From Chrysomallon squamiferum (taxonomy: Eukaryota; Mollusca; Gastropoda; Neomphalida; Peltospiridae), in contig CM022672.1 of assembly GCA_012295275.1 (NCBI GenBank), forward strand, positions 15,713,125 to 15,777,124: a stretch of DNA of 64,000 nucleotides. Direction: 5' to 3'. Below, piece after piece: positions 1 through 12,747 of the stretch; positions within the stretch are counted from its first letter, which is position 1; each line of letters begins with the position of its first letter. Position numbers and translations under genes: made by a program. The notes under the pieces are model-generated. The model saw nothing but the letters and a program-made list of their open reading frames with translations, was not told the origin of the DNA and did not search any database.

Positions 1-63
1 CGTCACGCGCGTGCATCACATGATAGTCTTGGGAGAGACGCCATGAAAGAGATATTACCTTTT
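1..63 (+). CDS. Probable upstream coding exon of the modular transcription-factor gene (partial)
   Basis: The frame from base 1 is open with no stop through an ATG at 43-45 (G at -3) to base 63, where a perfect GTAAGT donor follows. From that ATG the exon would encode seven residues, MKEILPF. It ends in phase 0, and the acceptor at 9655-9656 also continues in phase 0 (ETMDKQ...), so the two join in frame. Coding could also begin further left, outside the window. The alternative is that this exon is non-coding, or belongs to another gene, and translation starts at the ATG at 9663, which has a strong context (A at -3, G at +4). The link rests only on the donor, the phase match and the strand. 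Confidence 0.4.
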
Positions 64-1149
64 GTAAGTATGGTCGCTGTTTCGTTGTTATAAAATGTTA
101 AATTTTAATAATTTAACTTCTCAGATTTACTTTTGTCTATAAAATAGCTGTTTTTAACATCGATTGGTTGGTTTTTGTAAATGTTTAAGTAATTAGCCAA
201 AATTGATGTCTTGTTTACCGATGTAAATATGGACATGTATCATTCTGAAGACAGCAGTCGGGAGTACACTCATTTCGTTCTGGAATATTTTTGATAATCG
301 TTTTTTGAATAGAACTGAAACTTCTTGGACGTTTATTTTTTACAATGTATATGTTTCTAACGTGTAAAGCGGAGAATATGTTCGCTATGTATTAACATAT
401 TCCAAGTAGGTTTTCAGTGTTTGATGACAAAGTGACCAATTAAACAGATAAATGCTAGTTACTATTTCAGTGGAAGTTAGTAACAAGTCTGGTGTTTAAC
501 CGTTCATTGTTTTCTTAAAGTTAATTTCTTATCGACTGCTTTGTGAAATTTGCTTCTTTCAGGAGTTGAATTCTCTTGAAAACGTAACATCAAAAACAAT
601 TAACTAATAATAAGTAGTGTAGTAGTAGTAGTAGTGGTCGTGGTAATAATACAAATAATAATAATAACAGCAACAACAACTGCAATTTAGTCAACATTTA
701 CATCGAGTAAAGAACTAAACTCATTTATACCTCAGTTGTTATTTACACTTTTATTTAAATCTCTCACAATAAAACTGTATTTTGTTTTTTAATTCAAGGG
801 AAACTGAAAAACATTACACTTTTGAAACAGTCTGTGTATAAATTGGAGAATAAAAAACAAAAGTTCATGTATATAAAATCATAATATTTTCAGTGAAATA
901 TTAAATTTTCAATAATATATATATATATATATATAAAAACACACACACACACACATATATATACAGATTATATAACGTTCAGGGAGCTTGCTAATCAGGA
1001 ATGTGTTTTCATTTTCTTTAGAGTTGCCGGTATTTGGGTTGTTAGTGTATTATATGCATTTTAATGTTGTCGTAAGATTCTTAATAATGTTCTGCTTTAT
1101 AATCCGTAGGAGAGGAAGGGAAAAGACTACCAGGAGAGGAAGACATAAG

Positions 1150-1649
1150 CTAAATGGTTAGCAAGAATGTCCTTAGGATTTTTTTGAAGAAATTAATAAA
1201 ATGTATGTGAAAAAATAAAATCTACATGGCCCAACAACAAAGATAGGACAGGCGTATCAAGCTATAAGAACTGAGAAAAGAAGAAAACGTGAGTCAGGTT
1301 GAGAAGCTCCAGGCAAAGAAGACCAGGTACAGCAACAGATTGAAGGAAAAACTGAAAAATTTAGACATGGACAGCCTCTGTGGAATTTTCAGTTCTCTCT
1401 GATTACAAATTGGAAAAGATAACCGAACGTTTATCTGGGAATTCAGGCGGTAGTATCATATGGCATACATGGATTGAGGATGGTGAAAGAACAATATATA
1501 ATGGAATGATAGAGAAGATTACATACAAGGGGAAGAAATATGTTGCAGCCTGCTGGGGTACAAATGAATCGTATGCAGATACAGCAGACCACTGTATGAA
1601 CATTCATGCTCTTTCTGCTGATCTAACTGAGGTTGATCTGACGGTTTAA
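1150..1649 (+). pseudogene. Relic of a transposable-element-type coding sequence
   Basis: A stretch richer in charged residues than its surroundings. Bases about 1285-1370 read as a basic, helical segment (VEKLQAKKTRYSNRLKEKLK) that runs into a stop. A one-frame shift then opens 1380-1649. The second part contains a tryptophan and glycine-bearing segment (IIWHTWIEDGERTIYNG, then KYVAACWG) and an acidic-hydrophobic end (ALSADLTEVDLTV). I associate this layout with C-termini of mobile-element proteins in invertebrates but cannot name the family. The frameshift and lack of introns argue for a dead copy. It lies inside intron 1 of the modular gene. Confidence 0.4.
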
Positions 1650-3890
1650 TATTTAGTTTTATGAACTCTAGTAGTTTTGGATTTATATCCCATTTGAAAT
1701 TTCGAGTAGACACTTCATTTTTATTTCATAACAATTTGCATAACGTTCACCATTTCTGGATGGAAGTTTTGATGATTTCGGTTTTAGTTTTATTTAAATC
1801 TTTAAGAGATTTTCATTCGGTGGAACATATAATATTTATTGTTATGAACAGCGGCATGCACAGGTTTTGTGAATTCTGTTGGAAAAATAAGTTAGACTTT
1901 TTGGTTTATCTTTCCTTCTCTGCAAGTGTTCTGCTAAGATAAAATTGTATTTGACCACAAGTCTGATTATTCTTTAAGTTTACTGCATTTCATTAATTGT
2001 TTCCTCAATGTTAGAAAAAAAAAAAACATATTTCTTTGTTTTGCACCTTGAGTTCCAAAACTTTGAGAAAACAGGGTTAGGTAGTTTCAACAACACTTAA
2101 TTAGATTTTGACAATTATTTGTTGTTTTATGGTTTGAAGAACAGTAAATCTGCCACTGTTGCAATCTTTGATGAATTTTTTTATTTTTTTTTATTTTTTA
2201 TTTTTTTAATATCCTAACATGTTAGAATTTCAAATGCATTTCACTTTGGTTACATTGCATTTGAAGGTAGATAAATAACATGGTTGCCCATTTAACACAC
2301 AAACACACAAAAAAATCACTTTGAAGTAAAACTATGAGCCAGTGCAAAAACTGAACTAGTGTTGTTAACAATTTGTCGACATCTTTCAAATAACATTTTT
2401 GATATAATATTGTGATGTGTATGTATATATGTGTGCATTTTAATTTTGTTATTATACATTTGTAATACATGAAAATAAAGTGATTGTCATTATTATCGTT
2501 ATTGTCATGTATTATATATGTGTTACTTAAAAAGACTACAAGCATTCGATGTTTAACAGTAATCGTTTGTTTAACAATACATAAACTCAGATAATCCTTT
2601 GAGTCTGCTCCAGAAAGGTGTTGCCGGTGTTGATTAGGAGCAATACAATGTGTATGTAAATCATGAGACTAAAGACAGTTAAAGGCACAGCTGTGATAAG
2701 TGTCATTTGGAAGCAGACAAAAGAATTTTCTTGGCTTTGGGTTTGTACTACTTGTGATTTGACACCAAACAAAAGTTACCTATCACATCACCATTGTTAA
2801 TGTTTTCTCCGATGGAGCAAATCAACACTTGAAACAAAAATAGCCTATGTTTTAAATCTGAAAACTTGATGGTTTTACGATAAAAAAGTGATACTGGTAC
2901 TTAGATTCACAGAATACACTGCACTGTTTTGTAGCACAGTTTGTTATGTTTACGATTTTTAATTCGCCATTTACCTTAAAATCAAAACACGAGTTAATTC
3001 GTATATTTCTGAACGTATTCATATTATAATTTACATACAGTAGCAACCAGAACACAGGAGAAAACCCTGCATCCTACAAGTTATTAAAAAAATATAAACA
3101 ACACGGAAACATAATCATTTTAAATAGCGACAGTTTTTTTTAGTTGAACATAAAATATACGGCGATTCGGCCCGGATTGAGGGATAGGAAACAATTTACA
3201 GCGATTTCGCTACGCACGTGCTATTTATGTTATGTAAACTGTACTATACACTAAAAGTAGGAACATTGAAGAAAAAGTAGTTAAAATATAAAAAACATAC
3301 AAATATAAACGGAGCTAGACCTTTCTAGTTGTATTGTTTTTTATGGTATGGTCATATGGGATGAAAAATCTTTCATACAGCATTCGTGTTATTTTATTGC
3401 TTTAAACAATAGATAGAAAATTTCAAAATTTGTAACAGTCAGCCAGGGAACAATCATAGTGATGTCGTCAGATACAAAAAGCATGGACCAACAGGAACAG
3501 TAACTCGTAACGGCACAAACCGGTGTCTGCTCAGAAAATGGCTCCAGATTTCTACAATTTAATGGTTACAAACTACGCCTGAATGTTCCTTTCTCACTGG
3601 TTCTGACACGAGAAACACTGCCAATTAGAAAAATTAATACATTAATATTATAAAAAAAATGTATAATTTCAGTTTATTATGCATGCATTTGCACAATATT
3701 AATCCAGTTTGAAAAGTTTGATTAAGTTGAAAACGTAGTTAGAAAAGGTGTTGTACATCTTGGTTTAGTAACAACCATCCTTACCTTTATTAGTGTAAAT
3801 CATAAAAAAAGAAAGAAAAGAAAATGGACGTAAAATATTTGAATTTGATAGTTTTAAAACCCCTATGTGACGCTTTCCGTCTCTATCTGA

Positions 3891-4849
3891 ACTTTCCAAA
3901 GGATTGGCCTTTATATAAGTGGTTGACAGTAGGCCAAATTTATGGCATTGTAACATGACTGAATATCAGTGGTATGTCTAACGAATGCTCAGTGGCCGAG
4001 GATTGAGTTTTTCCATGCGTCTTAATAAATGACAGTAAAAGGAAGAGGTTTCAGCAAAACGTTGTCAATATTAATTAAATGTACTGAGTTACCATTAAAC
4101 AAATATTCACTCACAACTTCACAAAAAGAATTTTTTTTTTTTTAAACTGTATTGTATACATAATTGTGATTATTTTTAAAGTTCACTGGCAACTGTTTTA
4201 GCTATTCAGATATTTTAAAATTAATCTTTTTCTTTTTTCTTGTCTTTCGTAAACTGATAAGTTATTTTGTCGTATAAAAAATGTTAACTATAAATTTTAT
4301 ATCATATTTATATTCAGTAGTTACTGAATTCTGATCTGCTTTAAACTGATTGTTATAAGCTCGAGGTATTTGCAACGAATCTGACAAACTAAGCTAATAA
4401 TGAACTGTCCTTTCCATTTATTATATATTGTTACCTATATGTTCTGCACAACTGATAATATAATTAGGACTATTAGAAAACAAATCTTTTCTAAAATTAA
4501 TTGTTTTATTAAGCGATTTTTTAATTGAATGGCGCCCCCAGTTTTCTAAGAGATACATTTTATTTAATCATAGTGCATCTGCCTACGGGCGCCACTAAGT
4601 TTTTGTATTTTACTGCATAATCTATCCTCGATATGGGAAAGTAAACAAATTGCAAAGACATATGTAGTCGTCTTCCAAGTCGAAAGTCGAATACATGTAA
4701 AGACGAAAACTATATTTAGTCAAAACTAATTCAACTTCGAGGCAAAAGATTAAGTCTACATCAGAAAGATATTGATTTAAAAAGAGCATTTTGCTGAAAC
4801 AGAAACGCATTTTTACTTTTACACAAGTAAGTCAAAGGGGTGAAAAAGC
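3891..4849 (+). repeat. Left arm of a large inverted repeat
   Basis: This arm is the reverse complement of 7693-8628, nearly identical by eye over most of its length. The outer edge is sharp: ACTTTCCAAAGGATTGGCC here pairs with GGCCAATCCTTTGGAAAGT at the far end. The inner edge falls after GGGGTGAAAAAGC. Small differences include about 16 extra bases near 4678-4695 in this arm and differing A/T runs. Arms of about 0.95 kb flank a spacer of about 2.84 kb. The arm carries a 69-base mini-element (4528-4596). Confidence 0.85.
4528..4596. mobile_element. 69-base miniature element with GGCGCC terminal inverted repeats
   Basis: The segment starts AATGGCGCCCCC and ends GGGCGCCACT, so its two ends are near-perfect inverted repeats of about 10 bases in otherwise AT-rich DNA. 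The same unit occurs inverted at 7925-7993 because it sits inside both arms of the large inverted repeat. No open frame fits inside. It could be a small non-autonomous DNA element; a chance CpG palindrome pair is possible. Confidence 0.4.
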
Positions 4850-7692
4850 CTATGTTAATTATATATATATATCAAATAATGAACATAGGCAAATAATTAA
4901 AATTTTCAGATTTATTAATCCTGAAATCAGAAAGCTTCTAAGTTTTTATTTCATACAGATAATTACAAATAAATAAAAAATGCTTGACTAATACTGATAA
5001 AAACAATTCATTCACTGGCATTTTCGCAAGTCAGCGTTACTTCAGATGGAATGAAAAAACATATATTACACTTGCGTACTGCCTATGTTTCATTTATCTC
5101 CAGTCATCTTTGTGAAATGAAACCCTGTCAACTAATAGTACTACTGATAACAATTTTAAATATTCAATTAATAACAAAATCCCCAAAAAAAAAAAAAAAA
5201 AGAAAGAAAAAAAGAAAACAAATAATTTAAAAAATATAATACAAAATAAATACGAAGAAGTAGTTAAACAAAAATTATATAAATAAATAAAATATTAAAG
5301 TGATAATTACAAATAGGTTTTGTAGCTCTGAATATTTGGAAGATGAACTGATTTCGTTTAGTATATCCTCCATAAGACACCAACCATCCATATTTATTTT
5401 GGGGCTAAGTGGTTCACCAACTGAACTGTAATTATCAGATACAAAACGCTCAGATTTATAATAATGATTTCCAACATTAAAATGATTAACTAGTAATAAT
5501 GGCATAAACTCAATTATACAATTATTAAAACTGATAATTAAATAATAAATTATAGAAATATTTGTAAAAATCATATGAATATTTAAAATATTTATAAATT
5601 AATTGTTTTACAATTTTAAATAAAAACTGAGATCTGTATGTAAGGAAATGTCACTAAAATCAAATAATGAAATAGTCCTTAAATATTTGTAATGTTGCTC
5701 AAATCATCTGAAATTAATTTTCCTCGAAAAATTATAATTTTCTACCTACCATAAATGATAAATATTTTAGAACTGAAAGCAATTTGTTGTTATAGAGATA
5801 ACGTCACGATGTTTGTAAAACCATTACTTTCGGCTTTAATCGGAACTCGTCGGCAAAAACTAAATTCGCTCTGCTAGTACTCATATTAATAATTGTACTG
5901 CTATATCTACTACCTCTACTACTGCTACTACTGATATTTATGTAATTATTTTATTTTTTTCACACACATTAATAATATAAACTGTAAAGAATCTACCTAT
6001 AGTCTGTAATCATTATAAAAACCGAAAACCTCTACATAACATTTTAACACGTGGTTTACTTATTTCTGTTTCTTTATTGCTTTAGTGTTTTATTTAATGC
6101 TTATTTGATTTTTATAATTAATATAATAATAACAACTCGATATAGTCACCAGGTACATCTCATCCCAATGAACAAAAATGGTTGTAACTAGAAAATCCCA
6201 ACACTCATATTATAAGAAATCCCTCTTTTCAACCTGTCATCACTGTTAAAGCAAAATTGCATATAGGTACCCGCCCAGACATACATAAACACGCAAACGC
6301 AAACACAAACACACACACACGAACACGAACATATGTACATGGAAACAGTCATATAGCTTATCTACATATACATACTTGTATATACATACATACGTTTATT
6401 TGAATTGTCTTTTGAATATATTTTTTGAGAACCTGTTTGAATGTAAGAATGGACTTCATTAAGCAAATATTAAAACAAAGAGTAGACTGAATAAGGAAAT
6501 TCGTACTGAGTGACCTACTGTGTTATTATTGATTATGTATGTAATATAATTTGAACCAAGTTTAAAACATAACAAGCTTAAGTTTTCCTACTAATTAAAC
6601 ACTTGTTCCATCATCAGTTCAAATATTCTTTCCAAGGCATTGCCACAACCACTGAAAAACACTCACAAATAAGCCTGTTTTTAGATCAAAGCAATTGTTG
6701 AGAAACATAAATCACGTTACTGTAGATATTTCGCATTTTCGGCCATCAAAAATGAATAAACTTGCCAAAACCATCACAGACTTTGTGCTTAATGTCTCCA
6801 ACACAGTATGTAGCTAACACTGCGTCGAGAAGTAATATGCCTAAATAAACTTGATATTAACCAAGGTGATATTATTTGATATTAACACAGTCAGACAATC
6901 TGTACGTAACCGGCTCCGATATCATTTAAACTCAGATTTAATCATTTAAATTGACAAACAAAAACCTTCAAACAGAATTCATCAGATTCTGGTTGCGGAG
7001 AATAGGTCTGATCAGTCGCTTTCTGACTCGGCAGTGACTTAACGCGAAGTTCGGCTGGTGAAGTCTCTGTGACGTCTGGTGAGTGATCGTATAGTTGCTT
7101 TAAAGTTCTAGTGGGATATTCTTTCTTTCCGATGAAATCATTTGGAAATAGTCAAGCTACTTTCCATAAGCTTTTCGTGAAGGTCTCCTACCGCTTTCGC
7201 ATGGAAAACACTTTTATATGGATGAAACTAAGATACTGAACGTTTGTTTATTTGTGTGAAGAAAGCTCCGTAGTCGTAGATCCATAACGAGATGGCGAAT
7301 ACTCTAAAGCACTTCTAATTGAGATTTTTTTTTTTTTTTTTTTTTTGCTCTACGAGGTCAAATTCGTTCAATAAATACAAAGCAATACTTCAGATACACC
7401 ATTCATGCAGTTTTTATTTAGATGGGACCTCAGAGAATAAATTAATCACTGAACAGTCAGCAAAATTTTGTCAAAACAGCAAAGCGTACCACAAATACAC
7501 GTGCTTTATAGTACTTGAGTAAACTCCTGAGAACATGGATATTATAGATTTTTTTTTTTTTTAATTTCTTTTAATTTAAACATTTACAGATTGTTTATAA
7601 GTTCAAAATATGATTTTGCTTATCTTCCTGATTATAATTTGGATTCATGTTTTTAACTTAATTATTAAAAAAAAAAAAAAAAAAATGGTTTA
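4850..7692. repeat. Repeat-family copy held in the loop of the inverted repeat
   Basis: Segment B (about 5090-5870) and segment A (about 6466-7515) lie here in the order B then A. Both recur at 27.17-30.02 kb in the same orientation. Shared landmarks for B include CCAGTCATCTTT, an AATTATCA(G/A)ATACAAAAC stretch, an ACGTCACGA site and TTACTTTCGGCT.TAATCGGAACT. Those for A include GAGTGACCTA, AACCAAGTTT, GTCTCCAACAC, TGCCTAAATAA, CAGTCAGACAAT and ACGAGGTCAAATT. No long open frame is present. The flanking inverted arms bound this copy closely on both sides. Confidence 0.65.
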
Positions 7693-8628
7693 GCTTTTTC
7701 ACCCCTTTGACTTACTTATGTAAAAGTAAAAATACGTTTCTGTTTCAGCAAAATGCTCTTTTTAAATCAATATCTTTCTGATGTAGACTTAATCTTTTGA
7801 AGTTGAATCAGTTTTGACGAAATATAGTTTTCGTCTTTACATATGGAAGACGACTACATATGTCTTTGCAATTTGTTTACTTTCCCATATCGAGGATAGA
7901 TTATGCAGTAAAATAGAAAAACTTAGTGGCGCCCGTAGGCAGATGCACTATGATTAAATAAAATGTATCTCTTAGAAAACTGGGGGCGCCATTCTCTTCA
8001 AAAATCGCTTAATAAAACAATTAATTTTAGAAAAGATTTGTTTTCTAATAGTCCTAATTATATTATCAGTTGTGCAGAACATACGGGTAACAATATATAA
8101 TAAATGGAAAGGACAGTTCATTATTAGCTTAGTTTGTCAGATTCGTTGCAAATACCTCGAGCTTATAACAATCAGTTTAAAGCAGATCAGAATTCAGTAA
8201 CTACTGAATATAAATATGGTATAAATGCTGCTATGATTTATCCGTAAAATAACTTATCAGTTTACGAAAGAAAGAAAGAAAGAAAAAGATTAATTTAAAA
8301 ATATTTGAATAGCTAAAACAGTTGCCAGTGAACTTTAAAAATAATCATAATTATGTATACAATATAGTTTAAAAAAAAAAAAAATTCTTTCTTTTTGTGA
8401 AGTTGTGAGTGAACATTTGTTTAATGGTAACTCAGTACATTTAATTAATATTGACAACGTTTTCCTGAAACCTCCTCCTTTTACTGTCATTTATTAAGAC
8501 GCATGGAAAAACTCAATCCTCGGCCACTGAGCATTCGTTAGACATACCACTGATATTCAGTCATGTTACAATGCCATAAATTTGGCCTACTGTCAACCAC
8601 TTATATAAAGGCCAATCCTTTGGAAAGT
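7693..8628 (-). repeat. Right arm of the large inverted repeat
   Basis: Reverse complement of 3891-4849. The inner edge is GCTTTTTCACCCC and the outer edge is CCTTTGGAAAGT. It contains the inverted 69-base mini-element at 7925-7993 and a GAAA run near 8270-8288 that is shorter in the left arm. Confidence 0.85.
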
Positions 8629-9389
8629 ACAGACGTGCCATTAGTGGTTACAGTTTATGCCTATAAAGCGCGTTTCATTCTCGAAGGGAAATAACTCTAT
8701 ATGAAATATATCGCGCAAATTGTTGTCTGACGACGCCTCTTGCCATTCGATTTTCTTTCTTTCTGGAGGTAATTGTTGTTTTAAATGATATCTTTAAACG
8801 AGTAATGTTAACTGGCTTTAAAAATCAAAAGCGATTTGGATCAGTTACAGATAGAAGTATTCTATGGTAAAATGTAACCACTGACAGTAATCAAAATGGC
8901 GCAGGCTCTAACATTGGAATGCGTAAATAGAGGCCCCATTTAGGTGGATAGCGTAAATAAAATACAGATACCTATTTGACATTTGTTTTTAAACCTAATT
9001 ATTGTTTAATCAGTAATACAATTATATTTTACCATAACGACGTACATATGCAAACGCATTCATTAAATTAAATATAATAATTAATCAAAATTTAAATTTA
9101 TGAAACCATGGAAATGCTTTGTATTCTAGTATTTGTATTTTGTATTTGAAAAGGACATTTTGAAACAGATTTCTCTATTTATTTTTATCATCTAATTTAA
9201 ACAATTTATGAATTTTAATGTTTTATACATCTGTTGTATGTTGTTGTTCCGAGATCACAACCTGTGGCATTAAAAAAAGCACATTACAGTTGGTTAGTTT
9301 GTTTACGTAACAGTGTTATTCACTTAAGGTAATGAGTAATTATACATCTGAGAAATATTTCCCCACAATCTGTGCAACTTACAAATAAT

Positions 9390-9530
9390 CCTACCCCTAT
9401 CACTAACTTCATCACAACCCAAACCATAACTAATCACAGGTATAACCAAAAGAAAACCCTAACTCTAACCATAATCCTAACCCTGATATTGTTCTCTAAA
9501 ATTTAAATCATAACTCTCACCCTATATCTG
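9390..9530. repeat. Degenerate telomere-like (TAACCC) tract
   Basis: Several imperfect units (ACCCTAACTCTAACC, ATCCTAACCCTGA, ACCCAAACCATAAC) lie within about 140 bases. The units are too diverged to call a true interstitial telomeric repeat. It lies just upstream of the acceptor at 9655-9656. Confidence 0.3.
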
Positions 9531-9656
9531 AAGTTGCTATTATGATTATGCTGTTGTATGTTCAAAATGTTAAAACATTTGTGCATGATATGTTATCTTT
9601 ATTCGATTTATAATAATAAATGATATTAAGTATGGATTATTGTATTTCTGTTTCAG

Positions 9657-10131
9657 GAGACAATGGACAAACAATATTCTGTGAAATTTTTTGCCTCCCT
9701 CATAGAAAGTATACAGAAAGTGTGCAGAGATTATCTTGACTTTGAACAGGCAGTAGACATCAGTGGCTACCTGTGTGTTGAGATAGACAGCTATCGGAAA
9801 GAGAGATATGTTCTTAGTGAACTTATTCAAAACACAGGAGACATTGTCAGTGAAAGCTACTGCACGAAAGCTTTTAAAACATTGAAAAAGTTTCCCAGTG
9901 ATGTTGGAGGAATTGAAAACAGTGAACTCACACGGTTGTCAGCATCAGCAGAGACCTCAAACATCAGCAGGATAAACTCGCGTAGATGTGAATCTTCCAG
10001 CAGAACATCTGGATACAATACAAGCAACACAGAGTCTGGTTTCTGTACTAATCAAAGGAATCCTTATAAGTTGTTACCACCAGGCCTAAAAAGAACGATA
10101 CCGTGGCAGAATCGGTCATCACCAAAAAGAG
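9657..10131 (+). CDS. Common exon 2 of the modular gene: conserved-looking N-terminal domain
   Basis: Acceptor TTTCAG at 9651-9656, donor GAG|GTATAT at 10131/10132. From the ATG at 9663 it encodes 156 codons plus one base (exit phase 1). Residues 1 to about 80 look like a compact helical domain with regularly spaced hydrophobics (VKFFASLIESIQKVCRDYL, then YRKERYVLSELIQNTGDI, then YCTKAFKTLKKF). I cannot assign it to a named family; it is not a BTB domain. After it comes a Ser/Thr/Asn-rich linker (about 95-135) and a basic end. In a locus with alternative DNA-binding tails, a shared N-terminal domain usually mediates dimerisation or cofactor contact; here that is inference. The region has a more balanced base composition than its surroundings, and the next exon joins in frame. 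Confidence 0.8.
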
Positions 10132-10421
10132 GTATATCTTCACTTTAGACTAAATTATTATTTTTTAAATCATGTAAAAAAAGAAATAAACCAGTGAATT
10201 GGATATTTGTTCTGGAAATTTGTACTTAAAATAGAAGATTTTTAATTTGTTTTGTTATTGTGGGGTTTTTTAATTGAAAAAAAAAAAAAGAACATTTCAA
10301 AAGAATCTTATTTGAATTAATCTCTTAAATGTAATATACATCCATTTTTATTTAATATTTACAAGAATATGTTCACAATATAGTGGTGCAAAAGAATTCA
10401 TTTCTAAAAAATTTATTTCAG

Positions 10422-10852
10422 AGAGAAATGAATCATACAGAATCAGCCAGGAAAATAGTGAAGACTATTCCAATGTTCATCATTCCGGCAGCAATAATTA
10501 TTTACCCGAGCCAGCTTCTGACAGTATTGTGCTACCTGTAAATACACTGGATAACACCAGTTCATCAGCATCAGTTGCAGAAAACAGTACTTGTAACACT
10601 GTTCCCAGTGTGAATGAAACTATTCGCTTACCTCTCAATGTCAAAGTTAAAGAAGAGAATGATAGTTCTTTTATGGATGAGCAGGGTTATGAAAATACTA
10701 GGATGTACAGTGATAAAAATTCACAAAATTCATATATTCATGCACAGACTGAAAACAACGAAACATTGCCAACGTCATCATCATTATCGCCAGGGGACCA
10801 AGAAAATGCTCACACTGCCAGAAAGATGAAAGGTCATGTGAAACTGTTTCAG
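10422..10852 (+). CDS. Common exon 3 of the modular gene: disordered acidic and serine-rich linker
   Basis: Acceptor ATTTATTTCAG at 10411-10421; the exon takes one base from exon 2 (phase 1) and ends TTT CAG|GTAATT in phase 0 at 10852. It encodes roughly 144 residues rich in Ser, Asn, Glu and Thr without a recognisable fold. It contains an (I/V)K.E-like segment (NVKVKEEND) that resembles a SUMO-acceptor motif and a short basic end (ARKMKGHVKLFQ). The common coding region from 9663 to here is exactly 900 bases, so every downstream phase-0 exon joins in frame. If the donor is ignored, the frame stops within about 13 codons. Confidence 0.8.
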
Positions 10853-11923
10853 GTAATTATACATTCAAAACAAATAATAGATAATTTTTAGTAATGGTTA
10901 TAATGAATAAGTATCCAGACAGCATAGATACCTTTGGGGAAAAATAATGTAGCTGGTACAAAACCATTGCCTTGTTTTTCCAGCTAAGAGAGTGAAAATG
11001 TGTCATTTTTTTATTAAACAGAAATAATAATAACATACAATTTTGACTGAGTTACGGTACAAGAATGCAGGGTGGATATTTCTTCTCGCCCCACTGTTTT
11101 TTGAAGGAGTTAGTTGGTTTATGTTGAAAGAATATGTGTAAATACAAACATGTTCATCAAACTATTGCTTGAAAGAGGAGAATTCTAAAAGACTTCATTA
11201 CTTACACTTTTATAAGTATAACATAAATATGTTTGGTTTGAGTAAATCATGGTATGGAATTCTGTACTTATTATTAAACAGTAAATGTTCTATAGTCATT
11301 AATACCCCAAAAATAAATTGAATTTCAATGACAATTTTAGGAGATGTTTAAAAATAAAATATTAACACATATTTAAATAAATAGTAATATTTTCTAAGAC
11401 TTTTACTCTTAGGAATTAACTATATTACATGCTAATGGCAAAATAATTAATAAAATTTGTATTGGTTTATTCACATCTTATTGCATGTATGTATGTGCGC
11501 ACACTATGATATTCGAAGATATTCTTTGCTAATATAAAAAATAAATGTATTAAATTTTTGGTCATTGTAAGTTAACAAACAGGTTAAAGCTTGAACTTGA
11601 ATAAGCTAATTATGCCTCATGAATACAATAAATTGAAAAATTGAATATGGAGTCATGTACAAAATAACATGCATTATTCACTGCTCATTATTAATAGATT
11701 CCATTTTAGCATTTTAGCATTTTATTACGGCTTTAAAAGTATATTCACTATGGAATTAGAATTAAAAGCTTAATTTAATACTGTCTGCAGAAACATTTTT
11801 CTTCAGCATTAGAACATTTAAATACATTTTTTATCCTGTCTATATTCCAGGAATATAATAATAGTACTGGTACTTTTCTGAAAACAAAAACTTGATAGAT
11901 ATCATTTGTAGTTTATTTTAACT

Positions 11924-11924
<1 letters not shown>

Positions 11925-11969
<45 letters not shown>
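11925..11969. repeat. (CT)n microsatellite
   Basis: An uninterrupted run of about 22 CT units, inside the intron of the modular gene. Confidence 0.95.
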
Positions 11970-11980
<11 letters not shown>

Positions 11981-12696
11981 CAAAATAACAACAATAATGA
12001 AAAGATTTAATACCAGTCTGTAATATTGGAGTAAGCTGATTTCAGTGTGTTTGTGTGTGTTAATAGTTTCTGATGTACATATTGGAAAGTTAATAGCATA
12101 CTAAATGAAGATACACTTCATTTTAAATTAAACTGCATATTTTGTTTGGTTGTTTACTTCACAAAGTAAACAAAATATAGATATATTTATTATATTCTAG
12201 TGTTTCCAAATTACCTTGTGAGTGAAATGACTTGTATAATAATATTAAACATATTTTCAAACTGAATATACAGAAACACACACAGTTCCCAAATGATTAT
12301 TTATAATTACATACAATATTAATCTTTTCTTTTTTTATTAATAAAACACTAGATTATTATTTAAATATGAAGATATATCAAGACTTAAAAAGAAACCATT
12401 TTAAAAATAGAATGTATTATTTTACCAATACTTTTAAGTATTTGGGATGTGACTGTGATTGTACTTAAGGGATACACGAAAGTCACCTGACCAGTTTTAT
12501 CAATGATCATGGTTTGGGTTTTCTGTCAACATTAATCAAAGCTCTTAAGTTTAAACTGTATTAGTAACTCGGAGGGATTAATTTGGGGATTTTTATAGAC
12601 GGGAATTCATATGCCTTTAAATGTAAAACAACACATCACAAATCCAAATACTCTATGAGGAGGGTATAAATGAACAATTTTAGCACTACTGTAATT

Positions 12697-12698
<2 letters not shown>

Positions 12699-12747
<49 letters not shown>

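Larger units (their letters stand above)
64..9656 (+). other. Long first intron of the modular gene
   Basis: Roughly 9.6 kb without a convincing gene. It holds a transposon-like coding relic (about 1.15-1.65 kb), a large inverted repeat (3891-4849 and 7693-8628) with a repeat family in its loop, and a degenerate telomere-like tract (about 9.39-9.53 kb). It also has CpG-containing islands near 3.16-3.23 kb and 8.64-8.96 kb. The rest is AT-rich low-complexity DNA. A TGGAG|GTAATT at about 8765-8775 could be the donor of an alternative first exon; this is a guess. Confidence 0.4.
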
